DNA from: Prochilodus magdalenae
Lineage: Eukaryota > Chordata > Actinopteri > Characiformes > Prochilodontidae
Length of the DNA stretch: 64,000 nt
Assembly (NCBI GenBank): GCA_024036415.1
Contig: JAMWET010006573.1
Location: 535,001-599,000, forward strand
Direction: 5' to 3'
The translations under genes and the position numbers were made by a program. A model generated the notes under the pieces. That model made no database searches, was not told the origin of the DNA, and saw only the letters and a list, made by a program, of their open reading frames with translations. Of this stretch, positions 11,128 to 22,632 are shown in pieces. The first letter of the stretch is position 1; each line of letters opens with the position of its first letter.

Positions 11128-14100
11128 TCAGCATGAATAACGAGGGCAGGAAGAGAGGAGGAGCGAGGCCAAAGGAGTGAATATGGGAAAATGAGAGTGG
11201 AGGAGTGAGGGCGAAAGAGTGAATTTAGTTAACTGAGAGTGGAGGAGTGAGGACGAAAGAGCAAACATGGAAAACAGAGTGGAGGAGTGATCATGATGGA
11301 GAGAATATCGAAAAATGAGAGAGGGAGAGCTGCAGGAGGAGTGAGGACAGAATATTGAGTATGTAGAACTGAGAGTGGTGGAGTGAGGACAAAGGTGTGG
11401 ATATAGAGAACTGAGACTGGAGGAGTAATGATGACAGAGAGAATATGAAAAAATGAGAGCGGGGAATGAAGACGAAAGGGTGAACATAGAGAGCTACGAG
11501 AGGAGCAATGAGAACAGAGTAGTGAACATGGAGAACTGGAAGTAGAGAAGTGAGGACAAACATGGAAAACAGAGCGGAGGAGTAATCATTAAGGAGAGAA
11601 TATAAAAAAAATTTAAGTGGGAGAGCTGCAAGAGGAGCATGGAGAACTGAAAGTAGAGAAGTGAGTGAGGATGAAGGGGTGAATATGGAGAACTGAGAGT
11701 GGAGAAATCAGGAAAAAGGAGTGGATATGGAGAACTGAGAGTGGAGAAGTATGGATGAAGGAGTGAATATGGAGTACTGAGAGTGGAGGAGTGAGGATGA
11801 AGGAGTGAATATGGAGTACTGAGAGTGGAGGAGTGAGGATGAAGGAGTGAATATGGAGTACTGAGAGTGGAAGAGTGAGGACGAAGGAGTGAATATGGAG
11901 TACTGAGAGTGGAGGAGTGAGGATGAAGGAGTGAATATGGATTACTGAGAGTGAAGGAGTGAGGATGGAGGAGTGAATATGGAGTACTGAGAGTGGAGGA
12001 GTGAGGATGAAGGAGTGAATATGGAGTACTGTGAGTGGAGGAGTGTGGATGAAGGAGTGAATATGGAGTACTGAGAGTGGAGGAGTGAGGATGAAGGAGT
12101 GAATATGGAGTACTGAGAGTGGAGGAGTGAGGACGAAGGAGTGAATATGGAAAACTGAGAGTGGAGGAGTGAGGGTGAAGGAGTGAATATGGAGTACTGA
12201 GAGTGGAAGAGTGAGGACGAAGGAGTGAATATGCAATACTGAGAGTGGAAGAGTGAGGATGAAGGAGTGAATATGGATTACTGAGAGTGGAGGAGTGAGG
12301 ATGAAGGAGTGAATATGGAGTACTGGGAGTGGAGGAGTGTGGATGAAGGAGTGAATATGGATTACTGAGAGTGGAGGAGTGAGGATGAAGGAGTGAATAT
12401 GGATTACTGAGAGTGAAGGAGTGAGAATGGAGGAGTGAATATGGAGTACTGAGAGTGAAGGAGTGCGGATGAAGGAGTGAATATGGAGTACTGAGAGTGG
12501 AAGAGTGAGGACGAAGGAGTGAATATGGAGAACTGAGAGTGGAGGAGTGAGGATGAAGGAGTGAATATGGATTACTGAGAGTGGAAGAGTGAGGACGAAG
12601 GAGTGAATATGGAGTACTGAGAGTGGAGGAGTGAGGATGAAGGAGTGAATATGGATTACTGAGAGTGAAGGAGTGAGGATGAAGGAGTGAATATGGAGTA
12701 CTGAGAGTGGAAGAGTGAGGACGAAGGAGTGAATATGGAGTACTGAGAGTGGAGGAGTGAGGATGAAGGAGTGAATATGGATTACTGAGAGTGAAGGAGT
12801 GAGGATGAAGGAGTGAATATGGAGTACTGAGAGTGGAAGAGTGAGGACGAAGGAGTGAATATGGAGTACTGAGAGTGGAGGAGTGAGGATGAAGGAGTGA
12901 ATATGGATTACTGAGAGTGGAGGAGTGAGGATGAAGGAGTGAATATGGATTACTGAGAGTGAAGGAGTGAGGATGAAGGAGTGAATATGGAGTACTGAGA
13001 GTGGAAGAGTGAGGACGAAGGAGTGAATATGGAGTACTGAGAGTGGAGGAGTGAGGATGAAGGAGTGAATATGGATTACTGAGAGTGAAGGAGTGAGGAT
13101 GAAGGAGTGAATATGGAGTACTGAGAGTGGAAGAGTGAGGACGAAGGAGTGAATATGGAGTACTGAGAGTGGAGGAGTGAGGATGAAGGAGTGAATATTG
13201 ATTACTGAGAGTGGAGGAGTGAGGATGAAGGAGTGAATATGGATTACTGAGAGTGAAGGAGTAAGGATGAAGGAGTGAATATGGAGTACTGAGAGTGGAA
13301 GAGTGAGGACGAAGGAGTAAATATGGAGTACTGAGAGTGGAGGAGTGAGGATGAAGGAGTGAATATGGATTACTGAGAGTGGAGGAGTGAGGACGAAGGT
13401 GTGAATATGGAGAACTGAGAGTGGAAGAGTGAGGATGAAGGAGTGAATATGGAGTACTGAGAGTGGAGGAGTGAGGATGAAGGGGTGAATATGGAGCACA
13501 GAGAGTGGAGGAGTGAGGATGAAGGAGTGAATATGGATTACTGATAGTGGAAGAGTGAGGACGAAGGAGTGAATATGGAGTACTGATAGTGGAAGAGTGA
13601 GGACGAAGAAGTGAATATGGAGAACTGAGAGTGGAGGAGTGAGGATGAAGGAGTGAATATGGAGAACTGAGAGTGGAGGAGTGAGGATGGAGGAGTGAAT
13701 ATGGAGTACTGGGAGTGGAGGAGTGTGGATGAAGGAGTGAATATGGAATACTGAGAGTGGAGGAGTGAGGATGAAGGAGTGAATATGGAGTACTGAGAGT
13801 GGAGGAGTGAGGATGAAGGAGTGAATATGGAGTACTGAGAGTGGAAGAGTGAGGACGAAGGAGTGAATATGGAGTACTGAGAGTGGAGGAGTGAGGATGA
13901 AGGAGTGAATATGGAGTACTGAGAGTGGAGGAGTGAGGATGAAGGAGTGAATATGGAGAACTGAGAGTGGAGAAGTCAGGACAAAGGAGTAAATATGGAG
14001 TACTGAGAGTGGAGGAGTGAGGACGAAGGCGTGAATATGGAGAACTGAGAGTGGAGGAGTGAGGACGAAGGTATGAATAGGGAGAACTGAGAGTGGAGGA

Positions 14101-14190
14101 GTCAGGATGAAGGAGTGAATGTGGAGAACTGAGAGTGGAGGAGTCAGAATGAAGGAGTGAATGTGGAGAACTGAAAGTGGAGGAGTGAAG
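11128..14190. repeat. 42-bp purine-rich minisatellite, about 60 units
   Basis: From about 11640 the plus strand is a tandem array of a 42-bp unit containing GAGGATGAAGGAGTGAATAT and CTGAGAGTGGAGGAGTG. The section 11128-11640 is a more diverged version. A typical unit is about 79% purine with a single C, so the strands are strongly asymmetric. Between about 12480 and 13330 three-unit (126 bp) and four-unit (168 bp) blocks recur, recognisable by alternating GGAAGAGTGAGGACGAAGG and GTGAAGGAGTGAGGATG variants. The minus strand is open for 926 codons (11613-14393) with a 14-residue period, which I consider an artefact. Confidence 0.97.
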
Positions 14191-14787
14191 ACTAGTAACA
14201 GTAGTTCTTTAACTGAATGGCCACACCCACCTCTGATAGTCCTAGTGATGTTCCAAACACAGCAGACGCCCTGTGGAACACTTACCCAACTCCACTTCTC
14301 TGTGTCTAAATGGAACTCCAGTACTGGTGAAGCAGCTGCATTACAAGCCATTAAACTACTAAGGCTCAAAGGAGCTTCTCTAGAACCCACCACTGCTTTC
14401 TACATACCCAGAAAAGCAGGTAAATGGAGAGCAGAAGCTTTTACTTTTACTCAGACCCTCATATACACGCCCCTAAGTGCCTGTGTACAGAGCAGCGGGT
14501 AAGAATTGATTGACTAACACTGAAGTTGCTACACGCAACCTGGGCTGATTGACTGCACTCCCGATCTACGGCCTGTGCAGCAGGAAACCGCAGATGGTGT
14601 TAGAAAGGAAAGAAAAGAGCTGCTTGATCTTTTTACCTGACAGCACGAGCACAGAGAAGCCGACTAATTCACTGATGAAATATTGTAGAACTGTGGAAGG
14701 TAAAGCACAGATCTGGAACGACACATCCAGACCAGCAACACGTGAGCAAGCTGGTTAAGCTGTTGAACCGAAACTGGTTCCATTCAA
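14191..14787. other. Mostly unassigned
   Basis: A 113-codon plus-strand frame at 14161-14502 starts inside the minisatellite and has no recognised domain. Bases 14500-14600 share a weak repeat with 4540-4640. No gene is supported. Confidence 0.45.
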
Positions 14788-14909
14788 TACACTCAATATC
14801 AAAAGAACATCTGCACCCAGAAGGAAGTGTGGGATTGCAGTGCTGTTGGGAAGGAAGATAAAGGTAACCAGGAACAATACATGATGATAAAATTAGACTG
14901 CCACACATA

Positions 14910-16513
14910 CAGTGGGGAAAATAAGTATTTAGTCAGTCACCAATTGTGCAAGTTGTCCCACTTAAAAAGATGAGAGAGGCCTGTAATTGACATCATAGGT
15001 AGACCTCAACTATGAGAGACAAAATGTGGAAAAAAATTGAGAAAGTGATTTTGTCTGATTTTTAAAGAATTTATTTGCAAATAATGGTGGAAAATAAGTA
15101 TTTGGTCAATAACAAACAAGCAAGATTTCTGGCTGTCACAGACCTGTAACTTCTTTTTTAAGAGGCTCCTCTTTCCTCCACTCATTACCTGTATTAATGG
15201 CACCTGTTTGAAGTCGTTAACAGTATAAAAGACACCTGCCTACAACCTCAAACACTCACACTCCAAACTCCACTATGGTGAAGACGAAAGAGCTGTCGGA
15301 GGACACCAGAAACCGAATTGTAGACCTGCACCAGGCTGGGAAGACTGAATCTGCAATAGGCAAGCAGCTTGATGTGAAGAAATCTACTGTGGGAGCAATA
15401 ATCAGAAAATGGAAGACCTACAAGACCACTACTAATCTCCCTCGATCTGGGGCTCCACGCAAGATCTCAGCCCGTGGGGTCAAAATGATCACAAGAACGG
15501 TAAGGAAAAATCCCAGAACCACAAGGGGGGATCTAGTGAATGACCTGCAGGAAGCTGGGACCAACGTTACAAAGGCTACCATCAGCAAACACACTACGAC
15601 GCCAGGGACTCAGATCTTGCAGTGCCAGACGTGTCCCCCTGCTTAAGCCAGTCCATATCCAGGCACGTCTGAAGTTTGCTAGAGAGCATTTGGATGTTCC
15701 AGAAGAGTATTGGGAGAATGTCATATGGTCAGATGAAACCAAAGTAGAACTATTTGGTAAAAACACAACTCGTCGTGTTTGGAGGAAAGTGAATGCGGAG
15801 TTGCATCCAAAGAACACCATACCAACTGTGAAGCATGGGGGTGGCAACATCATGCTTTGGGGCTGTTTCTCTGCAAAGGGACCAGGACGACTGGTCCGTG
15901 TACATGAAAGAATGAATGGGGCCATGTATTGTGAGATTTTGGGTGCAAACCTCCTTCCATCAGCAAGGGCAATGAAGATGAAACGTGGCTGGGTCTTTCA
16001 GCATGACAATGATCCCAAGCACACTGCCAGGGCAACAAAGGAGTGGCTTCGTAAGAAAAATTTCAAAGTCATGGAGTGGCCTAGCCAGTCTCCCGATCTC
16101 AACCCCATCGAAAACCTTTGGAGGGAGTTGAAAGTCCGTGTTGCCCGCCGACAGCCCCAAAACATCACTGCTCTAGAGGAGATCTGCATGGAGGAATGGG
16201 CCAACATACCAGCAACAGTGTGTGCCAACCTTGTGAAGACTTACAGAAAACGTTTGACCTCTGTCATTGCCAACAAAGGATATACAACAAAGTATTGAGA
16301 TGAACTTTTGTTATTGACCAAATACTTATTTTCCACCATTATTTGCAAATAAATTCTTTAAAAATCAGACAAAATGACTTTCTCAATTTTTTTCCACATT
16401 TTGTCTCTCATAGTTGAGGTCTACCTATGATGTCAATTACAGGCCTCTCTCATCTTTTTAAGTGGGACAACTTGCACAATTGGTGACTGACTAAATACTT
16501 ATTTTCCCCACTG
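14910..16513 (+). mobile_element. Full-length Tc1 element, copy A, 1604 bp
   Basis: TA target duplications lie at 14908-14909 and 16514-16515. The ends are CAGTGGGGAAAATAAG and its complement. Terminal inverted repeats of 207 bp (14910-15116 and 16307-16513) differ at about one position. Each contains an outer and an inner copy of a GGAAAATAAGTATTTRGTCA-type direct repeat (inner copies near 15086-15108 and 16315-16337), the IR/DR arrangement known from Sleeping Beauty-type elements. Copy B at 25.05 kb is nearly identical, so both moved recently. Confidence 0.96.
15275..16298 (+). pseudogene. Tc1 transposase, copy A, single-base frameshift
   Basis: The protein would catalyse cut-and-paste transposition of its own element in the nucleus. 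The start ATG at 15275 lies 158 bp inside the left terminal repeat. The first 103 or so residues match copy B: a paired-like helix-turn-helix, then a RSGAPRKIS hook-like segment. At 15587-15589 copy A reads three A residues where copy B has two. The extra base shifts the frame, so one frame closes at 15646 and another (15540-16298) carries the rest. All catalytic motifs remain downstream: [14 protein letters not shown] and SPDLNPIEN. Apart from the indel there are about four residue differences from copy B. It is probably inactive; an assembly error is possible. Confidence 0.93.
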
Positions 16514-16612
16514 TATGTCTCTCGATGTCCAACTTACAGATCAAATTTCATTCCTGGCGGTTGATTCCTTCTGTGTGCAGCTATTTGTGTAGCTATTCTG
16601 TTGGTGATCAGC

Positions 16613-16614
<2 letters not shown>

Positions 16615-16694
<80 letters not shown>
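16615..16694. repeat. (TA)n microsatellite at a transposon end
   Basis: About 40 TA dinucleotides begin at the right terminus of the family 1 relic. They may have grown from its TA target duplication. Confidence 0.95.
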
Positions 16695-16697
<3 letters not shown>

Positions 16698-17469
16698 GGG
16701 AGTTTCTGTTTGCCTGTGGCATCTGCTGCTGTTAAAGTGCTGGATATAATAAAGCAAGTAGCGCTCTCGGTTCTCCAACCATGACTGGCCGTGACCTTGG
16801 TTATTCCCTGTATTAAGTGCAGTGTGCTTTTTATCATCTGGACATTGAAAGGGCCAGAACTGTAGACCTTTAGATCTGTTATTGGAGGTAAAATCGTGAG
16901 CCCCCATCACAAGTGGTGCAGCCTTTAAAGTGGGGGACATGGGAGCATCTCAACACCACAGCCTTAGAGCCTAGAGTTACTTTACACTACCACCACCCAT
17001 CCCACTCCTATCCTATACAGGCTTGCCCCCTCTCATTGTGAAGCCTTTAAGAGGCTTTAGGTGCTTCTATTCGAGGTGGTCATGAACAATTGAATTCCAG
17101 CAGCTAGGGCGCCTGGCGTTAGAGCAAAATTAGAGTTGGCTAATCATATGTTTCGTAAGATTCCTGCTGACGCTAATGATGGGGCAAGCCTGGCTTTTTT
17201 GAACTGAGATGGTATTGATCCCTCACAAGAGGGGGCCACCTTTATTCCTTGTAATCTGGCCTGGTCTCGCTGCAGGTAGTCATTGACTATCAAGAGCCAA
17301 GGCTAGACAATGTTCAAAAGGCTAACCTTGCCGCTGCCTGCCCCACTGAGACTTTACATAAGGTCTGCTTTGTATGAAACTACTGACCAAATATTCTATA
17401 CCTATATTGCCGGTTTGGGAACTAACAGCATGCACTCTGCCAGCATACAGTAATATCCAGAGTAACAGC
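16695..17469. other. No recognised feature
   Basis: Single-copy-looking sequence with short frames only. Confidence 0.45.
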
Positions 17470-17926
17470 CATGTGCAGTATGGACAGCAGCTAGACGGGC
17501 TGGGAGTGACTCAACAAGGTCCTGGTAGGTTGTCGCAGGTATCTGGAGCCAAGCTGACTGCAGTGCATCCTACAGAGTCGGGGAGGATCCATAGAGCAAA
17601 CACAGCGATCACGGTGGTCCCACAGATGCTCATTTGGGTTCCAATCTAGGAAATTAAGGGGACAGGGTAGTAGTTTGATGTCTTGGTCATGCTTTTCCAA
17701 CCAATGTCCGACATTTCTAGCCATGCAACATGTTGCATCCTGTTGCCTGGGGAACCTATCTGTCCAGGAAAGACGATCAGCATGCATCGCCCCCTTTACC
17801 AATGAGAGAGCAATGAGGGATTTGTGAGCAGACAATCTATTGCCAACTCTCATCATGTGACGTCCTTTGTGAGCACTGCACTGCCATGCCGAAAGTAGGG
17901 AGTGGTCATAATGTGACTTAACTGTG
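17470..17926 (-). mobile_element. Tc1-like family 4 relic, copy b
   Basis: Bases 17901-17926 match the family 4 terminus (GTGGTCATAATGTGACTTAA then CTG) followed by TA. A 121-codon minus-strand frame at 17491-17856 contains MARNVGHWLEKHDQDIKLLP and NPNEHLWD, a decayed form of the transposase C-terminal segment that holds the catalytic Asp and Glu. The expected [11 protein letters not shown] reads FLDWNPNEHLW, so the Glu is kept but its surroundings have drifted. The opposite terminus is missing. Confidence 0.7.
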
Positions 17927-17928
17927 TA

Positions 17929-18810
17929 TAAGCCTAAACACAGAGTTTATGCACCATGTAGATTGAAAGATACACATTAGTTTGAGGAAGACTGCACAAA
18001 AATAGGTGCAGATATTAGAAGTGCGGCTGATTATATATTCTGTTTAGTGGAGTTTTCTCTGCTTCTGAAACCCAGCCGTAAATTAGCAGTGGTTTCTGAT
18101 AACAAAAGCAGTTTCCTGGCAGGGGTGATTAAACCAGCTTCTGGGCCCTGGGGCTACAGGTGGTGATGGGCCCTATTGGTCTATTTACACGCGTTCGGAT
18201 TGGAATGTGTGCATGCCGGTCATTTCAGGACACCGGTTTATTCACAATAATGACAGAGCTGAGTCACTTGCCTATGTGAATGTAAGCCATGTTGTTAGGG
18301 AAAGTGGATGTAAGCAACAGATCAGATTTGTACAATAAGGCCTGTAATGTAAATGTAGCCCCAGTTAAAACGGGCAGCTGATATGTACAAAGTCAGGGAA
18401 CACAGCCAACCTAAAAACCTGATCCCCGAAAGCCAGTTACTAATCACTGACATGGCCGGCATGAACAATATATCTTCAGTTTCTACCTGTAAAGTACTGA
18501 AGGTCATTTGCCTCGACAATGATTGTGTTTTTTCTTTGGTTGGTTGGAACACAGACTCTACTGGTTGGAATCTCACTTTTATTAGCTATTTTTTATTAGC
18601 ACTTTTATAAACTATTAGCTGCTACTTGAGTTTTAAAGTTAAAACTGTTGTGCTTAAATAACACTTAAAGTCTGGAGAGGCAACAGCAGTTGCAGTGTAG
18701 TGACTAGGACACTGAGAAAATGTGGAGTTTGGCGGAAAGCGTTAGATTTTCCATGATACAGTGACGACCAGTTTGGATAATTATAGTATTCTGGCCCAAG
18801 TCATGGAGTT
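17929..18810. other. No recognised feature
   Basis: Only short frames, and no repeat unit is evident. Confidence 0.45.
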
Positions 18811-19135
18811 TGAAAAATAATATGTTTATTTGTATAGCACTTTTTACAATGAATGTTGTCTCAAATCAGCTTTACAGCAAAGCAGTTTATTCAAAAAGAA
18901 AAACACATATACAGATGTAGGGAAAAAGAAATCCGGATCCAAGCCCCCTGTGAGCAAGCCAAAGACAACAGTGACAAGGAAAAACTCCCTTAGAGTAAGG
19001 AAGAACCTCGAGAGGAACCAGGCTAAAAAGGGGAACCCATCCTCCTCAGGTTGTACCTGGTTGAAGAGAGTAAAACAGAGCTTACAGGACAAGGAGCTTG
19101 GAACATCTATTACATAAATTCTGATTAATCCAGGT
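18811..19135 (+). repeat. Dispersed teleost repeat (TTATTTGTATAGCAC type)
   Basis: The order ATGTTTATTTGTATAGCAC, CAGCTTTACAGCAAAGCAG, GAGCAAGCCAAAGACAAC, GACAAGGAAAAACTCCCTTA, GAGAGGAACCAGGCT and GGGAACCCATCCTCCTC is a combination I know as a very common interspersed repeat of fish genomes. Its class is not clear to me. A 95-codon plus-strand and a 102-codon minus-strand frame across it are incidental. Confidence 0.6.
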
Positions 19136-19159
19136 GATTCTGATTTATGCAATTTCTGG

Positions 19160-19377
19160 GATCACCTCTGTCGAAGTTCCAATGTGATGTAATATCTCTT
19201 GCTGGAATATCGCATTTGCCCCATTCGTATGGGTGTACTTGCAAGGATGGATTCATACCCAAATGCCTTCCACATGGTTGAGTGGGCTCAGAGACCGCAC
19301 AAAAATATTACTTCCTTCATGGGCTGCTGCTGTCAAAAGTAGGAAGTGGTCATAATAATGTGTGTATTTATTGCAAG
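19160..19377 (+). mobile_element. Tc1-like family 4 relic, copy c (terminus)
   Basis: It ends GTAGGAAGTGGTCATAATAA then TGTGTGTA, the family 4 terminus with decay. It also has GGATGGATTCATACCCAAAT similar to the interior of copy a. Confidence 0.5.
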
Positions 19378-20181
19378 TAGTGAATTGAAGCAAAGTTTGC
19401 ATTTTCATTAGTGTAGAAATATGAATCTTTTGTTGGCAATATTTCACAAACACTAAAACGCTTTGTTCCCCTTTTCTCCTCATGTGTGCATGTGGTCCTG
19501 TGTCTGTTTCATGAATCAAACCACCATACAGTAAACCTCGGATCGTTTACTGTAGCAACCTAATTAATATCAAACTAGATCATCCTATTTGCACTGCCAG
19601 CTTCTTTGATCTGAAACTGGGGCTGCTATATATATAATACACTGTATATGTAATCTATAACAGTCAGTATTATACCCTCCCTCACATCTAAATCAGCCAC
19701 TGCACATGACACTGTTCCTGATCATGGGTTAAATGCGCTTTGTGTCAATGAAACTGGGCTTAGACTGGAAGAGAACTTGGCTTTAATAAGGCTATCCTCC
19801 TCCAGGCTACCGTCATGTACATAGCCTTGGTCTAAATGGCTAAGAGGGCCGACGTAGCCACTATTTATAGTACTGTTCCAGGCATTACTCAGACAACAGA
19901 ACATGCATTTAACTCCTTTGAAGTACTTTTTTCCATGACTGTTCTAGGCACAAATCTTATTCTTAGTCACCACTGTTTACTGGCTGCTGGGGGTTTTATT
20001 AAAGTTATTACAGAAGTTTGGAGACAAATTGTGCTACTTCTAATGAAATTATGTCTGTAATTATGAGACATGTTCAATAATGCAGTTATATTAGCCATCA
20101 TTGCCCACCAAGAACAGCATTCCATTTGTGTCAGTGGGCAAAATAACCTCAGAAATGCTGGAGAAGGGTGCCATGTGGGAT
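19378..20181. other. No recognised feature
   Basis: Single-copy-looking sequence with no frame above 88 codons and no motif. Confidence 0.45.
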
Positions 20182-20264
20182 GACACAGGTGGCCGAGTGG
20201 TTAAGGTGATGGACTGCTAATCCATTGTGCTCTGCACACGTGGGTTCGGATCCCACCATCGTCG
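20182..20264 (+). pseudogene. tRNA-Ser(GCT)-like pseudogene
   Basis: It has a clear D-arm and box A (TGGCCGAGTGGTTAAGG), an anticodon arm with GCT at 20216-20218 inside GGACTGCTAATCC, a variable arm, and a T-arm with box B (GGGTTCGGATCCCAC). The 5' acceptor strand reads GACACAGG, one base longer than normal, and does not pair with the 3' strand CATCGTC beyond the first three positions. I therefore call it a degenerate tRNA-Ser copy. A folding score would decide. Confidence 0.8.
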
Positions 20265-20290
20265 TTGTTGCCTTGTTAAGCATTCTATCA

Positions 20291-20500
20291 TTTATGTGGT
20301 TGGTGTAGCTCAGCGGATAACACAAGTAGCCACCACCACACATGGGAGACTGGGGTTCGAATCCTGGGCTAAGTGACTATGCTGTGCTACACCAATAAGA
20401 GTCTGTGGGCAAGACTCCTAACACTACATTGGCCTACTTGTAAAATGATTAACCTTGTACGTTGCTCTGGATAAGAGCGTCAGCTAAATACCGTAAATGA
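20291..20500 (+). mobile_element. tRNA-derived SINE, copy 1
   Basis: The tRNA-like head has box A TGGTGTAGCTCAGCGG and box B GGGGTTCGAATCC. The body shares TACACCAATAAGAGTCTGTG and GGGCAAGACTCCTAACACTA with the copy at 40.33 kb. The tail contains GCTCTGGATAAGAGCGTCAG, nearly identical to the end of the LINE at 49.36 kb, so the LINE probably supplies its retrotransposition machinery. Confidence 0.85.
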
Positions 20501-20860
20501 CTAAACCAGTGTTGACTGGTTTGCCATAGTGGTGTTGATGCTTCAATGACAACACAATGTCTGGTTGAACAGTTTTTCCTTCTGGAAACACACCTCAAGT
20601 TTGGTAGGTCTTCCACACATGACATAAAAGCTTTAGTGCAAGTTCTACCAGGAGGACTTGAATGCTACATCACTCATTCATTCATTCTTAGGTGCCAGTG
20701 TTTCAGCATTCTAGTCTTCCTTTTCCCGCCACCAGTTTGGTCCCGGGTATGTTGTCCAGGAAGTACTGGGTACTGGGAGAGTCTCTAAGAGAACAATACT
20801 CTTTCAACCCTAAAACATGAGAAAGCTCAATGTTAGGTATGTCCTAGTGTACTCACAGCT
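20501..20860. other. No recognised feature
   Basis: An 80-codon plus-strand frame has no recognised domain. Confidence 0.4.
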
Positions 20861-21140
20861 AACCGCTTTTCCCCTACATGGTACCACCCTGATTTGGCTC
20901 AGCTCTACTCATCCGAATGTGGTTGTCCATTAAGCAAACCTGGTACAATTTCTGGGATCAAGCTGAGTCGATACCAAGCGGCGAGGTAAAAAGCTTATTG
21001 CCCTAAAACCATGGCTAATGCTAGCTAGCCTTCTTTTGACAGTGTTATTTGGCATCATGGCCAGCTACATTGAGGGGGAAATGATACCTGCAGTGGAAAC
21101 CACCCTACAAAAGTGACTTGGCCCGGGGTCAGACAAGCTC
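20861..21140. mobile_element. Possible hAT-type MITE relic
   Basis: ACCGCTTTTCCCCTACATGG at the left and a GCAGTGGAAACCACC stretch near 21092 are reminiscent of a fish non-autonomous element whose ends read ACCGCTTTTCCACTA. The ends are too decayed to define a boundary or a target duplication. Confidence 0.35.
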
Positions 21141-22156
21141 AGCTAAAAAAGTGCAGTATATGTTCGCAATGTATCATTCATTCTTTCCTCTGGCCAATCA
21201 CAGTGTACCACTCATTTGTAAAAGGATTTAATTAACACTCCAGTTATGCTGCTTTTCAGGTGTCGATATTTTGGCATTTGGCGGTTTGGTCCCGGCCATG
21301 TTGTCCAGGGTGTAGGTTCCACCCCTGCTGCCCATATCTGGCAGGATCTGAGAGTGCTTATTGAGCACTACAATATCGTTTACTATCACTGTTGCTGTTT
21401 GAGTCTTCCTGGCAGAACTGAGCTCTTACTCATCCTCTTCTCTCCTACCTTCAGTTTGAGAAATGAAGAATAATTCACTCTTTAAGCCCAAACTCTTGGG
21501 AAAATTGAGCAAATATGTTACACCATATGGTGCAGTTTGTTTAGAGGTATCTGGGGCACAGTTACAGTCGCTACACTGCAAAACCTGCTCCATTAATTCA
21601 TCTTAAAAAAACTACTGACTTCATGTTGTTACAAGCAAATGAAGGCGGAAATACTGGAGTACTTTGACCGTACAATTCCTTTAATCAAGGTCTTTTATTG
21701 ATTGAGTTAAACAGAATTACAACTTGTTCAATTGCTTGTAACAATATGATTTTTTTTATTAAGGTTGCACCTGTCATTTGCACCTTGACTCCAAATGTAA
21801 CAGGGTCCATTTATTACTAATAAGATGAATAACATATAACCCTAACTCCAAAAAAAGTTGAAACAGTGCAAGAAATATAAACGTGCTCTTGTGTACATAC
21901 AGTTTGACCTAAAAACGAAGAAAAGTGTTAAAATACAAATTCTGATTTCCTCCTTATCCACTTCACTGTTTTCTTCAAGTATTCATTCATTCCCGAATAA
22001 GGAGTGTTGGGAACTTTTAAAAAACTTACATTTGTGGCAATCTTGCCTAAATATAAATATGTACTCCTTTCATCAATGAATAATCCAATTGGCAAAAAGC
22101 AACATACCTCTATGAACTGTAAAGATTCTTAAACAATTACAGGAAGTAAGTTAACT
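21141..22156. other. No recognised feature
   Basis: Only short frames. TTACACCATATGGTG at about 21519 recurs at 23215, which may mark a minor repeat. Confidence 0.4.
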
Positions 22157-22182
22157 GACAGACAGACAGACAGACAGACAAC
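22157..22182. repeat. (GACA)n microsatellite
   Basis: About six GACA units. Confidence 0.9.
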
Positions 22183-22596
22183 TCATACCATGCTTTCTTT
22201 ACTTTATTTATCCTATTGCTTTACTGTAGATGAAATAGCCCTCATGGAATCTACCTTAAAACCCTCCAGCATGGACCTTTACAAAAGGATGACTCAGCTT
22301 TCTTAACCTGCAGTGGAGGCTGATATCGAACAAGGTTTATTTCTAAGCAGGTTTGGAGCAATTCTATTGGTCGGTCCATCATGAATATTCACTAAACTGA
22401 AAGGAGAACTAGAGCTTTTACACTGTGCAGGAAAAGAGATCAAAGTTTTTACACCACTAAATATTAGAGGTGGAGATATGGATAAATACAATACTGTGGT
22501 ACATCAAGAGTAAATGTGGTATATCAGGATATGTACTGTCTCAGAATCTCATCAGACATCTAACGATCTTTAAGATAACCAAACATATCCATTTAG

Positions 22597-22632
22597 ATGG
22601 GTGTACCTAAATTTTTGACTGGTCCTGTATGT
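22597..22632 (-). mobile_element. Solo Tc1-like terminal repeat fragment
   Basis: GGGTGTACCTAAATTTTTGA followed by CTGGTCCTGTA resembles the end of another fish Tc1-like family. The partner end was not seen. Confidence 0.4.

Larger units (their letters stand above)
14788..16614 (-). mobile_element. Tc1-like family 1 relic, copy b, split by a Tc1 element
   Basis: The left fragment (14788-14909) carries TACACTCAATATC and GCACCCAGAAGGAAGTGTGG like copy a. The right fragment (16514-16614) carries TTTCATTCCTGGCGG and GATTCCTTCTGTGTGCAGC, the opposite terminus of the same family. Without the inserted Tc1 element it would be only about 220 bp, a short MITE-like deletion form. A TA array starts exactly at its right end. 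Confidence 0.7.

Noticed and set aside
11613..14393. Minus-strand frame of 926 codons
   Set aside because: It is produced by a 42-bp tandem repeat whose length is a multiple of three. It has a 14-residue period, low complexity and no domain.
16534..16940. Ile-Tyr repeat frames around 16.6 kb
   Set aside because: Direct translation of the TA microsatellite.
20182..20264. Functional tRNA-Ser gene
   Set aside because: The anticodon and T-arm are good, but the acceptor stem has an extra base and fails to pair over most of its length.
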